Shown piece after piece: positions 1 to 10,702 of a stretch of 64,000 nucleotides of DNA. Both the position numbers and the translations under genes were made by a program. Position 1 is the stretch's first letter, and each line of letters opens with the position of its first letter. This DNA comes from Ascochyta rabiei (lineage: Eukaryota; Ascomycota; Dothideomycetes; Pleosporales; Didymellaceae), in assembly GCF_004011695.2 (NCBI RefSeq), contig NC_082409.1, positions 310,001 to 374,000 on the forward strand, given 5' to 3'. The notes beneath the pieces are model-generated. The model searched no databases. It worked only from the letters and a program-made list of their open reading frames with translations, and had not been told where the DNA came from.

Positions 1-132
1 GTCTACCAGGAGCGTGTCGGCAAGTTCTTGCCCAAGCTGCTCACACAGACCATGGAGGCCCCCAAATCCGAGAAAGAGGCAGCAAAGGTCAAGGAGGCGA
101 AGGCGAAGGCTTTGAAAGGTAAGAAGCTCTAA
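1..132 (+). CDS. 3' end of a gene, partial (unidentified)
   Basis: Frame 1 is open from the window edge to a TAA at 130-132 and encodes 43 residues. The stretch starts with a hydrophobic segment (KFLPKLLTQTM) and ends in a Lys/Ala/Glu-rich tail ending KALKGKKL. That tail composition is common in ribosome-associated or nucleolar proteins, but the piece is too short for me to name a family. Its codon use is normal. The 5' part lies outside the window. Confidence 0.6.
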   Translation, partial: VYQERVGKFLPKLLTQTMEAPKSEKEAAKVKEAKAKALKGKKL

Positions 133-1521
133 GCCTGTATTGGCTAGGAAAATCGTTCATGGTATCAAGTGGTTTGCTGGGTACGACACGATGAGATACC
201 TTGTGGAACTCCCATTCTGCCATCCAACCAGCTGTTAACAAGAGTTCATGGACTGCTGTGGGGCTGACGCGACCAAGCTTGGAGTGAGGAGGAGGACTGG
301 GCTGTGTAGGCATATCAGGCATTCAGATTCGACCGTTTGAGGTGCAGCACTACTGAAGCTGCGATAACAATATTAAATAAGATTCACCCTCCTCCAGACA
401 AACTAAATCTGGCCTTGGCTGACACCGCCGCTCGATTGGAGACGGAGTGACTGCGGAAGTTGGTGACTGACCTAACTTGAGCGCAGATCTGGCGAGCTTT
501 CAAGCCCTTCACGCGGCGGCACATTCACGAGAACGTCTTGCTAACAACGAGCATGTGCAGATCAACTATTACAATCCAGACTTTTGCTGCCGCTTATGTG
601 CCTGTGAGATCCTCCTGTGTCAGCTTGCATGGCGCTGCGCCTCATCCACAAATAAGCATTCTCGACGCGATATGTTATCACATCCACCAACGCTACAGGT
701 TTGAGTTCCATCGAAAGTCGGCCCAGAGCACTCGTGGCATTCTTTGCCTCATTGCGTTGCATCCATGTCATCTGCAGTTGGCAGACGCTCAGTCGCCTTA
801 CTGACCTTGGAACCGTGTACATCATCTTGCCGACCGAGAGTGCGTGCAGAGCGAACATCATGACGCTCTCGTGCGGCTAAGTGGGTTTGCTCCAGCTCGT
901 GCTTACTGCCAGATGACCAGATCAATCAGACCTGGCACCAACATGCTGTCGTGTCGGGGAGGTCAAAGTAGCTGCTTTAAGAAGAAGGCAGATTGAATCG
1001 AGCGCAGTGTCGGATCACCAAAGCACTCGACTGGTCCTTCTGTGTACGCTTCACCGAGTTAGGTGCCTGGGCTGACTTCGCAGAGCCCATGCAAATCACA
1101 CGCAAGGGAGAGAGGTATTTATGGAGTCTTGATGGACGGAACCGCTTATTCGGAGAAGCAATGCTAGTTCTGCTAGCAAGCTTCTCGATTTCGACCACCC
1201 TGGTCTTGGACATCTCATGCACGTGCTCTCACACGTCACGTTATGTTGCGATCTCCGTTTTCGCCCTGCACACTGGTCCAGCTGGAACCCGCAATGCCCA
1301 CCCCTCGAAATCTCTCACACGGAATAAGAAACACCCTTCTTTTTCTGGTTGCTCCAGAGTCGTTCATTGCATCTTCGTTGATAGGCTCGCGGTCCTCGTG
1401 CTGTTCTCGATCCAAGTTCGCTTGGGTGAGCAAAGTTCGTTCTGTAGCTTGTCAGCAAAACGCTCTCCGGTATAAAAGCTGCCAGTCGATATCGACCTTT
1501 GTGTTAGCAATGACTTGGCGA
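133..1521. other. intergenic region, no supported gene
   Basis: Only short overlapping open frames in several phases, none with a recognisable motif or a splice pattern that joins them. It lies between the convergent ends of the partial gene at the left edge and the first paralogue of the tandem family. Confidence 0.5.
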
Positions 1522-2145
1522 TCATGATCTTCTCCTGAATACACTGTTCCATCTCGTCTGGAACAGAATAAAGGTGTGGCTGTTCATCTCCCATCGCGAT
1601 GACCTCAACAACACCCTTGCACTTGAACACGATAGGAGTTTTGGCATATCATATTTGGCGTAATCGCGCCAGAAGTCAATGTCACACTGCTTTACCAGCA
1701 CAGCAAACACGAGTGTCAGATGCCGGAGTTTGTTGAAGTGTGAAGCGCTTGTGGCAAGTTTGGAGCTGAGAGGCCATGAGTGCTGAGCATCAAGCTTGGG
1801 CCATGTCAATTTCACTATGTAGTGGCGGACATTCTGTGGGGGTACATAGATAGGAAACCTATTGCAGGAAATTTCGGTGGTGTTCTCCTCGTAGAAGACC
1901 TGCAAGGCCAGGACTGCAATCTCTGGTCCCAGAGCAATGCGATGACGAAGAATCGCGCCGTGATCAAACTCCCCTGCCTTTTCCACTGTAGTCGGGTCAT
2001 GCAAGTAGCCATTGGACCTGCGATGTGTGATACGCTTGCCGAATACGAGGTTGTGCTTGAGGACTTCGGCCTTGAGCCCATTGGGCAGCTTCCGCCAGCC
2101 GTTTGCGAAGTCGGTGCCCAGCTGCTCTGTAGACGCATGAGTCAT
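1522..2145 (-). CDS. paralogue 1 of a tandem fungal family (F-box-like/uncharacterised)
   Basis: I chose the ATG at 2145-2143, giving 207 residues; the frame stays open upstream to 2370 but has no ATG there. The core reads FANGWRKLPNGLKAEVLKHN, then ILRHRIALGPEIAVLALQVFYEEN and a VRHYIVKLTW segment. This order (WxxLPxxL helix, a conserved H-x-IALGP-x-x-A stretch, FYE-N, then RHYI) is shared with the gene at 2734-3600 and the pseudogene at 4130-8998, so the three are paralogues in the same direction. The LP-x-E/L-x-x-x-I/V-L helix resembles short F-box-like proteins abundant in Dothideomycetes, but no function can be assigned. Similarity to paralogue 2 continues just before the chosen ATG, so an upstream exon may be missing. 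The gene shows no in-frame damage. Confidence 0.6.
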   Translation of the reverse strand: MTHASTEQLGTDFANGWRKLPNGLKAEVLKHNLVFGKRITHRRSNGYLHDPTTVEKAGEFDHGAILRHRIALGPEIAVLALQVFYEENTTEISCNRFPIYVPPQNVRHYIVKLTWPKLDAQHSWPLSSKLATSASHFNKLRHLTLVFAVLVKQCDIDFWRDYAKYDMPKLLSCSSARVLLRSSRWEMNSHTFILFQTRWNSVFRRRS

Positions 2146-2733
2146 TGTTTCCTGGAGGTCACCTGGTGGATTTTCGTGCTTGGTTGGTTGGCGTAAATAT
2201 ATCAGTTGGTTGGGCTCAAGTGTTGTTTCAGGTAGTGAAGGCAGCAACGATGAGCAATGGACAACACGCGGGTGAGGAAGCCAGCCTTTCACTTGTAAGG
2301 AGCAAATTTCTGAGCATGATCGTTTTGGCAGTACGGCTGTTTGTTCTCGAAGTCCTGCACCATCAATCAATAGAGGTGATTAGCATGCTTAGTATCATGC
2401 CCGTGCCTTTTGTTCCTGCAGATGTGTTCATCTTTCCGCTGATATCCTCAATTCATGTTGCTCCGATATAGTCAGTGACCGAACGGCTCAATCCACCTTA
2501 GTTCACTTTCTCTGCATTCGTGGGTGCCTGATTCAAATTTGTAGACGCATGCAAGCAACAGCAGATAGGAGTAAAAAATGACTCAGTTGGCAATTCAGTC
2601 CCTGTGTCAAGACCTATGTAATGAAGTATAGCAGCTGTTTGTGGCTCAACAATGCTCGTGCCGTGCACGTAACGAATCCAAGTGATCAGTCCTCTTGACC
2701 GTTCAGTAGTTACACAAGTCCCTGATAACGTCG
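2146..2733. other. spacer between paralogues 1 and 2
   Basis: 588 bp. Part of the minus frame (2146-2370) may be an upstream exon of paralogue 1. Otherwise I see only short unsupported frames. Confidence 0.4.
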
Positions 2734-3600
2734 TCACTCAGTGAACGCAATGAGTTCTCGAGCAAACTGCTCATATTGCCGCATTTCGCTTGACCTGCGG
2801 GAGCCTCGATACTCAAAGCTCAAGGATCCCTTGCAACCAAGGCTGATGTGGCTCATATGCATGTAGTGATCCGTATTCTCCGCAAATTCTTCAGCGATAG
2901 CTTCCATATCAAACTCGATCGTGACATATCGTACTCCCGCAAATCCACTCGCCGCCGCCGCTGCCACCGACAATGTCTTCAAGGTCCTCCAACTGCTTGT
3001 AGACGGGACTGTGACAGGAACGAAGACTCTCTTGATGTATCGACGTGTAGCTCGAGGAGGCAGACGCGCGTGGTCCAGACGAATGGTGTTGGTCTCGTAG
3101 AAGACCCGTGTTGCGAGGGTTGCGAATACAGGGCCAAAAGCAATATGATGGTGAAGGATACAATCAGTGGTGAACCCTCGTGGATCGATTTTCTCTGGCT
3201 CCCTTTGCGTGATGATACATTGTTGAGTCAAGTTGTACCCCAGGATCTTGATTCTTAACTCGTCTGTGAGTTTGTTCCAGCCTTGTGCAAAGTCCATCCC
3301 TAGTGACTCTACTGGCGATATACGCGTCTCATCCTCTGTAAGGATTCGGATCGGTTTGCTAGAGGAGACTAAGCAGTGCGGTAGGGCGGGTTCCTTGTGT
3401 GTGCAAACGTAGCAACAGCACCGGGATTCCTCCAGAACTTCGATTTTGATACCACTTTGACTGGCGATTAGAACCTCGGTGCCGGTCTGGAGAATCATTG
3501 GAACCTTTAGCTCGAACGATTCGGTCCCTGATTGTCGCTTCTCAATGAGATGGTAGGTAGTAGTGCTGTCTGGCATTGCGTGAGCTGGGTGGTCGTCCAT
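2734..3600 (-). CDS. paralogue 2 of the tandem family (F-box-like/uncharacterised)
   Basis: Intronless, 288 residues, ATG at 3600-3598. About 105 N-terminal residues (with a Cys cluster, RCCCYVC, near residue 60) precede the family core MDFAQGWNKLTDELRIKILG. That is followed by LHHHIAFGPVFATLATRVFYETN, a TRRYIKRVFV segment and a VRYVTIEFD segment. It is the longest intact member and the best template for reading the disrupted third copy. The WxxLxDELRxxIL helix is F-box-like, but a full F-box is not evident. Function unknown. I infer a lineage-expanded family from three tandem copies within 7.5 kb. Confidence 0.7.
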   Translation of the reverse strand: MDDHPAHAMPDSTTTYHLIEKRQSGTESFELKVPMILQTGTEVLIASQSGIKIEVLEESRCCCYVCTHKEPALPHCLVSSSKPIRILTEDETRISPVESLGMDFAQGWNKLTDELRIKILGYNLTQQCIITQREPEKIDPRGFTTDCILHHHIAFGPVFATLATRVFYETNTIRLDHARLPPRATRRYIKRVFVPVTVPSTSSWRTLKTLSVAAAAASGFAGVRYVTIEFDMEAIAEEFAENTDHYMHMSHISLGCKGSLSFEYRGSRRSSEMRQYEQFARELIAFTE

Positions 3601-4129
3601 AGTGAGGAAGGTAGCTTGGGGAAGATTTAGTGAGTTAATTTATATGCAACAGAAAATAGTACGTATGACAAAGACTTTCACTCTTTGTCTGGAGCCAGGG
3701 TTACGCAACTGCCTTGTTGGCGCACGTTCACTCACTTGAGCGACGTCGCATGACAGCAGGAGACCCCAGAAATATCAATTGCAGTGAAAGGATAATAATA
3801 TTTTCTTTTCGAATTCCACAGTATGATAACGTTTGTGTGTGTCAGGTCAGTCAAATTGTGTAATTTTGGAATCAGCTATTTAGCACACGTCCTTACTGGC
3901 GGTGCCTTCATCACGACGAAGCAGCTGCCATTACTCGAGAAGAATCGTTCTTGCGATCTTCAAGAAGACACTAGGCTGTGTTTTCTGCCTTCCTCTGTTC
4001 TCCCGCTGACCAAACTCCAACTATTGTCCTGTCATCGTACAGCCATGGATCCATCTACTCCGCAAATTCGACCAGTCCGCGAATGTGTTTCTCGACCCTG
4101 GCGATTTTGGCAAGCCCAGAGTCATCACG
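3601..4129. other. intergenic, promoter region of paralogue 2
   Basis: 529 bp with no supported gene. It separates the promoter side of paralogue 2 from the 3' end of the disrupted third paralogue. Small plus-strand frames near 3823-4194 overlap the pseudogene antisense and carry no motif. Confidence 0.4.
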
Positions 4130-4320
4130 TTACCGGGAAAACTCATTATTTTCGTCGAAATAGCGTTCAACGCTCACTTCACTTTTTACATTGAAATGGA
4201 CACGGTGTCCCCACCATTTGAGCCCGTCCGGGCAGTACAAAGTAGTCCAGCCGGTAGGGTCGAAATTGAGATGAAGATATTGAAGTCTGTCAAAACAGAG
4301 TTTGCCTGCAGCAAGCTTGT

Positions 4321-4328
4321 CTAGCCAG
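4321..4328. repeat. left 8-bp target-site duplication of the hAT element
   Basis: ctagccag, identical to 8209-8216. Confidence 0.93.
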
Positions 4329-5117
4329 CAAAGTTGTCAACAAGCAAGCTGGCTTGGTAAACTTAATTAACTTAATTAGAAATAGCTAAGTTAACTAAAT
4401 CAATCCCGTACGTCTGTTTTTGCAAGCAATTTAAGCTGCAATAGACTGTAAGATTGCTTAAGTTAACTTAATTGCTTACTTACTTAGCTAAGGCATAGAA
4501 AAAGTAAGGTTGTAGAGGCAGCTGTTAATTAATTATTGCATACTTTTCTGTTATTAAGCTACTAATTAGCTTACTTGCCTATAATAGTTAGTTACCTCTA
4601 GCTATTAACGTACGCGTATGTACTACTTTTAACATATTAACTACTACTCTATCTTATCTATAGGCTTACTTTATATATGTTATCTTGTTACTATACCTCC
4701 TAAACATAGTATTAAGGCAGCTAAGGCAGCTAAATTGCTAGCTAAACGTTGCTATAAGCCTACTTAGCAGCTGTTAGAGAGCTAAAGGCAGCTTACGCTG
4801 CTACCTACCTAGCGCCTATTACAGCTATTACAGCAGCTATTGTTACTAATTAAGTCCCTATTGTTACTATTACTACTAGCTTCTCTGCCTATTAACCTGC
4901 TGTTAACAGCTTCCCTAGTAGTAACTAAGGCGCTGTAGGAGACTTAAGTCTGCAATAATTAGCTAGCTAACGCGTTAGTGCTAGAGGAGGATTCTGCAGC
5001 TGCTATAGAGGCTTCTAGTAAGCCTAGTAATAGTATTAACATGCTGTTTAAAGGGCTTACAGATAACTTTATAGGTCTTAATTAGCAGTAATTACCTAGG
5101 TTAATAAAGCTGTTAGC

Positions 5118-5125
5118 GCAGTTAT
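5118..5125. repeat. left target-site duplication of the nested element
   Basis: gcagttat, repeated at 5866-5873. Confidence 0.85.
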
Positions 5126-5865
5126 TACGCTGGCAAATGGGTTCGGGGTACCCTACATAGGGGTTAGGGTTGGGTCAGGGTCGCACAGACTAGGGGTTGT
5201 GGTTAGGTTTAGGTCGCACAGACTAGGGGCTGTGGTTAGGTAGGGGTTGCCCTAGTGCGGGTAGGGGTTAGGTTGGGGTAGCACTAGCGTGGGTTAGGGT
5301 TAGGTCTGCCTAGGTTTAGGTTAGGTTAGGGGTATCCTACTATACTATAATAGATAAGAGCGTATATTTTAATATTAACTTAATCTACATTATAAGGGCT
5401 TAGCTTAAACCTACCTAAGCTACACAGACTAAAAAGGTACAGTAATCTATTAGATGGATTTACTAGGGTTTAAACAGTATAAATACCTGTAACATACATC
5501 TCCTTTAAATATATTTAGGTAACATGTTTATTATATTGTAGGATATAATTATAGTAAAAAGTAGGCCTGTTATTATTACAGCTATTTATTACAGCTATTT
5601 ATTATATATTATTACAATACCGCTAGGGTCTTACTCTTTTTTATAGCTACTGCTCCTGTTGTAGTAAAGACACTTAAATGCTAGGGTTAGGTTAGGGTTA
5701 GGTTGTGTCACGTGTTAAACCCCTACCTAACCCCTGGTCTGTACGACCTCTACCTAACCCCAACCCTCTTAGCAGGCGTTAGCGCAGGTTAGGGTTAGGG
5801 TTAGGTAGGGGTTGTCACGTGACGCGACCTAACCCCGACCCAACCCCAACCTATTTGCTAGCGTA
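5126..5865. mobile_element. nested hAT-type non-autonomous element (MITE) with TTAGGG-like repeats
   Basis: The ends are inverted repeats: tacgctggcaaatgggtt at 5126-5143, and the complement of the right end reads tacgctagcaaataggtt. They differ only by G-to-A changes over 18 bp. Flanking 8-bp direct duplications gcagttat lie at 5118-5125 and 5866-5873. The 740-bp body codes for nothing I can see. Its outer thirds are packed with GGTTAGGG/GGGGTTAGG-like repeats, in opposite orientations on the two sides. A block around GGTCGCACAGACTAGGGG occurs twice near 5180-5230. Palindromic cacgtg sites occur near 5709 and 5816. Subterminal repeat arrays are usual in hAT elements, where transposase binds. 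It interrupts the N-terminal half of the host element's transposase gene. Confidence 0.85.
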
Positions 5866-5873
5866 GCAGTTAT
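5866..5873. repeat. right target-site duplication of the nested element
   Basis: gcagttat, repeated at 5118-5125. Confidence 0.85.
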
Positions 5874-7928
5874 TATAGAAGAAAAGCTAGGTCTATTACT
5901 ATAGGTATTATACAGTTACTAAATTACTACCTTATTAAGTCTTCTTTATCTGCTATATTTGTTATTAACAGCGCGCGTAAGGCAGTAGTAAGTACAACAT
6001 TACTAACGCAACTACTTCTGCTACTAACTACTTACTTACAGCTTATTAGATAACTACTAATAGTAAGCTAGCAGCTCTAGTTATAGCTAACAGGCAGCAA
6101 TTATTGCGCTAAATGCTTACTAACAGCTAGTAGCTACTGCGCGTAATAGCTAACACTATAGGTAACTTTAATATATAGGGCTTCTATATAGCTGCTGTAT
6201 TGTAGCTTATAAGTAATAACTACCTACTCTGCAAGTTTAAGACGCTGTTATTTAGGTAAATAATAGAGTTTGTAAACCTAGAGGCAGCGTAGGCGCTGTA
6301 GGTGTCCTATAACAGCGTATTAAGGTTTGTAATAAAGGTCTACGCGTTTATACAGCTACAGGTTACTTAGGCCTTATCTAACACTGTTAGTAAGATCTAT
6401 ATAAGTTTTAATAGTTAGTTAGCTAAAGGTAGCTATTATACCTTTCTAGGTATTATTGCTTACTTTGCTAACGCTACTAGCAAAGTAAGAGACCTGCAAC
6501 TAGCTCTGCTGCAGCTTACAGGTTACTACACTAGTAAGAAGATAGGCAAAGTTATTACCTTAATCCTACAGCAATTTAGCGTACGCAGTAGCTAACTAGG
6601 GTGTTTTGTTCTTAACAACGCTGCCCTTAATAACCTTACTGTAGCTAGGTTAGCAGAAATCTATAACTAAAACATAAGTAACATATAACTATGCTACAGC
6701 TACTATATTATAAATCTTATTAGCTAATAGGTAATATTTAGGCGTAATAAAGAGAGTTATAATAGCTTACTAGCTACTGCAGCTAATAAGGTAGTGTTTA
6801 TAGAGTCTTAGCGCTATAAGGGACCTATTAGCGTACTTTTTACAGTTATTAACTATATTAAAACACTATAACAGTATAATTTACTAGATAATTATTAACA
6901 CTACGCTAATTAGAGCCTGCTAGTTAAGCTGCAGCGTAAGGTTATGCTGCCTATTAAGCTAGTTGTTACTTGCTAGAATAGCTACAAAGCTACTATTAAG
7001 CGCGCTATCTACCTCTAAGAGCCTCTCTACCTCTATATTAGTTACTATATCTACTACTAAGCTGCTAAGGATAACCTATAAATAAGCTAAGGCAAGGTGT
7101 GTACTGTTAGCGTGCCATTATAGATGCGCTCTAATAGCTTAACTACAGCTAATTAGGAGGTACTTACTAACTATTTGTAAGTCCTTTAGCTATTAAAGCT
7201 TGCCACTAAGCAGCTTAAAGGCAGGGGTATCTATAGTAAGTTTAGCGCCAGCTATAAGGTTATTCTAGTGTTTAATTATCTACTTAACACCTATAAGAAT
7301 ATTACTATAGCATTTAAATTAGTTAACTATAAAGCGTACAACGCACCTAAAGACTACCTACTAATTAACATACGCGCTAGCTAGAATAAGCTAAATAAAT
7401 ACTACAGTAAGCTTACTAAGTTACTATACTACTATACTACTATACTACTCTACCTATACTATAAATTATACTATAAGAAAGTATAGGTAGATAAAACTAA
7501 GCTACTAGCTAGATACTATGCTAGCTTTCTGTGGATTTAGGCTACGTATAAGCCTAAGGAGCTACCTCTACAGTACCTAAAGCTAGCAGCAGGTAGCTCT
7601 ATTAACAACGCTATTAATGCTATTATTAACTCTAAACTAACTAGCGCTATAGCTGTTACTAATAAGTATAATAACTAGTATAGGTATAAGCTATAGTAGA
7701 CATAGAAGTATTATAAGAGTAATACTATAGAGTCTGTAGTTATATATTAGCTCTAGCTTAAGCTAGTATATCTTAACCTTGCGCAGTTAGCTATTAATAT
7801 ACTTACTATCCCTGCCTCTAGCAGCAATTATAAGCGTATGTTTAGCAAGCTTAGTAATCTACTTAAGCCTAAGCAGCGTAAAGTAAATAGTTACTTATTA
7901 TTAGCTCTACAGGCACTGCGCGGCTAGA
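5874..7928 (+). pseudogene. hAT transposase remnant, one frame with many Trp/Gln-to-stop changes
   Basis: From about 6180 to the end a single frame (codons starting at positions 2 modulo 3) keeps transposase identity with no visible frameshift. In order: a segment with SKIYISFNS-stop-LAKG, where the family has FDGWTTKG; GFLGIVAHY-type core read here as TFLGIIAYFANA; QLALLQLTGYY; CFVLNNAALNNLTVA (family DNAATND); TC-stop-NSYKATIKRAI (family TRWNSW); APKDYLLINIRAS-stop; and near 7781-7928 the dimerisation domain LAINILTIPASSSNYKRMFS followed by LLLALQALRG-stop. Most internal stops are TAG where the family has Trp (TGG) or Gln (CAG). RIP predicts this; random decay would also produce indels. The N-terminal part lies left of the nested element and was not resolved. 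Family assignment is from motif memory. Confidence 0.85.
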
Positions 7929-8208
7929 TCTGCGCAGGTTTCTTAATACTAAATAGAGCCTAAACAGAGGGGTAGACTAACAATAAGATAGACTCTAAGT
8001 ACGCAATAGGAGACTAGGGAACAGATACTTACTAATTTTGTACTAGAGTATTCTTTTACTACACTAAATTACTTAATTAAATTAATTAACTAAGTTAATT
8101 AAGCCTCTACAGCAATCTAATTAATTTAATTTGCTGCTCTGATTACGCTGACCAAGCCAATTCAAGCCGGTGCCGCCAAGTTGATTGACTTGATTGTTGA
8201 CAACTTTG

Positions 8209-8216
8209 CTAGCCAG
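8209..8216. repeat. right 8-bp target-site duplication of the hAT element
   Basis: ctagccag, identical to 4321-4328. In the disrupted gene it reads in frame across the junction. Confidence 0.93.
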
Positions 8217-8998
8217 ACTCGGTCAAATCTGTAAGTGTCGTTCTCGGCAAGGACTAGCCTATGAATGTTTTTGCGGACGGCCATTTAGTGTCCCTGCCCA
8301 AGTCGTACGGTCCATCGAGGGAGGTGGCTGTGCTGCACCCTGAACACATTCATCTCGTAGAAGATTTGGATCGAGAGTGTGGCAAACTCACGACCAAGTG
8401 CAATGTGGTGACGGAAGGATGGTCCAAGGGTGAAGTCGCAAATATCCCCAGAACGTAACCGCGCGAACTTTCGGTGGATGCATATGGGTTTTGACGATAC
8501 CAGATTTCGAGCCAAAATCTCGATTCGCAGTTCGTTTGGAAGCTTTCGCTAGCCTTCAGCAAAAGCTTTGTCGAGCTGGCCAATTTATGGTATGCGTACA
8601 AGCTTTGTAGTTGTAAAACACGTGGATATCTTGGCTGAATTTATGCCTTTCGGTAGAAAACTTGTTTTGCCGTGATCGGAAACCTTGATCTTGAAATGGC
8701 GCTGGCAAGTCAGAGCAAGCTTGGTGCCAGGTCGCGACAACATGACGTTATAGAGTTCGACAGCTTCTGTGGACGTTGGAGCTACTTGAGTACGATAGGC
8801 CGGTATACTCTTGGTGGTTGGAGTGTGCGAGGAGACATATGTTGAAGTCCTTGTCTGGATGTTCACATGACAGATTTTCAAGCAAAATAGGGAAGGGTAG
8901 GCAAAGAGTGAGATGAGAGATGATGTGAAAGATGATGTAAAAGAGACTTCGGCTATGATTCGGACTCCATTAAACTTGGCAGAGCCATTAGTGAACAT

Positions 8999-10702
8999 AC
9001 TAAGTTATATATCCGTCCGACACAGGCCCTGTATCATTTGTCCCCTTGACGGCCGAGGGTAACACTTGCCCAAACGAAGGACATAACGATTGAGCTGATG
9101 CTGAGAAAGCGTTGATCGGACTGGTTATTTCTTAATAGCTGGAAGTCTTCGAGAGAGCGATGATAGACCTTAATTGGTCAGCCGGCATACGTACATGCCA
9201 ATTTTGCATTAGAAATTTTTCGATGGGAACTAAGCCACTCTAGACTGCTAAGCACCAAAACTTCTAAGTGATTATCCACATATGCAGTATGACATCTTTG
9301 TGCATTTACGTTGACTAGAGTACCTACGTGATGGACAATAGCCTACACATAGCATTGTCCAGACGTAAGAATGTGAAAGGGAGCAAGAACAACAAGCGAA
9401 GATGGGAACCGAATTTTTTATTTTTCCTATTGTGTCCTGTCACACAGCCTATATGATATGGTAAAAGCAACTGCAGGCTGCCTATTTGCTACCAGGTTGG
9501 CCACTTTAACCGCCCTGACCGGAAACCCCGCCGCGGCGTCCACCCCCGAGATCGAGCTTACTCTGAATTTCAGACATATTGAGTATCGATGTGTGATGGT
9601 AGTCGATCAAAATTTATTGCTTTGATGACTGAAAAAGAGGCGATCGAAGACCTTTATCTTGGTTGCAGGCGCATTAAGATGTGAATTCACAACGTGCGCA
9701 CCACACTGTGTGGATACATAACCGTTAGGCAGGATTCTTCATGTTGACGTAGAACCGCACAGTGCGCCTCTGACGTATTGGGAAAATGAGGAGAGTGATG
9801 AGGAAGGATCTCTTGTGAACGTTCTTGGGAAGAGTCTAACGCAGTCACAGTTGGCTCAACGATATGTTTTCAAAGCTGCTATTGATCCAGCCCAGAAAAG
9901 TGCTAGTAAAACATTTTATACGATAAGCTATTGATCTACTCACAGCCCCGTTGTATCACCGAGTGATAAGGTGTCGGAACCATGTCCTTGCTGACAAGCA
10001 AGCATCCTAGTGACCGCATGGCCAAATGATGGGAAGCATGATGTCAGAGCACTCCGCGAAAATGAGTGTTGTCTTGCAAACCATATCTGGTGCGCAATTC
10101 GTGGGCCATGTGCTTCACAATCATGTGGGTCCGGAACTCACAGTGGAGAAGTGTGTTCATCATGTGCCTCTATTGCGTGAGAGTGGACGAGGCTTGCAAC
10201 GAAAGCTTAGAATTTGCCAGCGAGCTCACGAGTCCCCAAGGCACACACGAGGTAGTGATGTCATCATAAGTAGTGACATGCTGAGAAAGAACAGATACAA
10301 GAGAATTTCGTAGGTGCGAATAGCAAGATGATTGGAAGTCTGGTGTACTACGATATGAGCCTTCTGCCTAAGCCGTTGCTTTGCAACCAGCACTTGGTCC
10401 ACGTGCAGAGTGAAAGCGTAAGGAGCGACAGAGAACATATGAATTTTGCTGAGGCAGGTATGAGGTAGCTTTTTTAAGCTCTTGTTGCGTACCGGTCAAC
10501 CAAAATATGTCAGATGGCTTGTGTTGACATTTGGTTCGTGTCGCGTAAGTGAAGGTGGTTTGACGAACAACTGGGGAACGCGCACTTGGCGAGACAACGC
10601 AACCTACAAACCCTTTGTCTCACACAAGAACAGACCTTCCGCACGACATCATAGTTATCGAAGGCCAGAAACTGTTCTCACCTACCAGCATCGACAACGA
10701 TC
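8999..10702. other. gene-poor intergenic region
   Basis: No frame here has a recognisable motif, and plus-strand frames at 10026-10313 and 10482-10706 look random. I see no transposon ends, tRNA or long repeats. The right part is the promoter region of the SH3-like gene that starts at 10703. Confidence 0.5.

Larger units (their letters stand above)
4329..8208 (+). mobile_element. hAT-superfamily DNA transposon, RIP-degraded, 3880 bp
   Basis: Perfect 15-bp terminal inverted repeats: caaagttgtcaacaa at 4329-4343 and its complement at 8194-8208. Perfect 8-bp target duplications ctagccag lie at 4321-4328 and 8209-8216. An 8-bp duplication and a C-terminal dimerisation domain in the remnant transposase place it in the hAT superfamily. 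The interior is AT-rich and dominated by TA dinucleotides and TAG/TAA triplets, the signature of RIP. It sits inside the reading frame of the third tandem paralogue. It carries a nested hAT-type element at 5126-5865. Both end sequences remain intact, so it could still be mobilised in trans. Confidence 0.93.
4130..8998 (-). pseudogene. paralogue 3, disrupted by a hAT transposon and three stop codons
   Basis: Reading down from the ATG at 8998-8996, one frame runs to 8209. It resumes at 4320 on the other side of the transposon and ends at a stop at 4132-4130. Counting the duplicated target site once gives exactly 981 nt, so the insertion split an open frame without other indels. The N-terminal piece (STEAVELYNVMLSRPGTKL) matches the equivalent part of paralogue 2 (GTESFELKVPMILQTGTEV). 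The core follows: AFAEG-stop-RKLPNELRIEIL, then RHHIALGREFATLSIQIFYE. After the insertion comes LAAGKLCFDRLQYLHLNFD, matching the C-terminal part of the other copies. In-frame stops lie at 8587-8585 (TAA), 8551-8549 (TAG in place of the conserved Trp) and 8287-8285 (TAA). All three fit C-to-T or G-to-A changes, as expected if RIP leaked from the transposon. Confidence 0.85.

Noticed and set aside
5126..5865. TTAGGG-like arrays read as an interstitial telomere or chromosome end
   Set aside because: The block is bounded by inverted repeats and an 8-bp target duplication, and the units are degenerate and in both orientations, so a transposon body explains it better.
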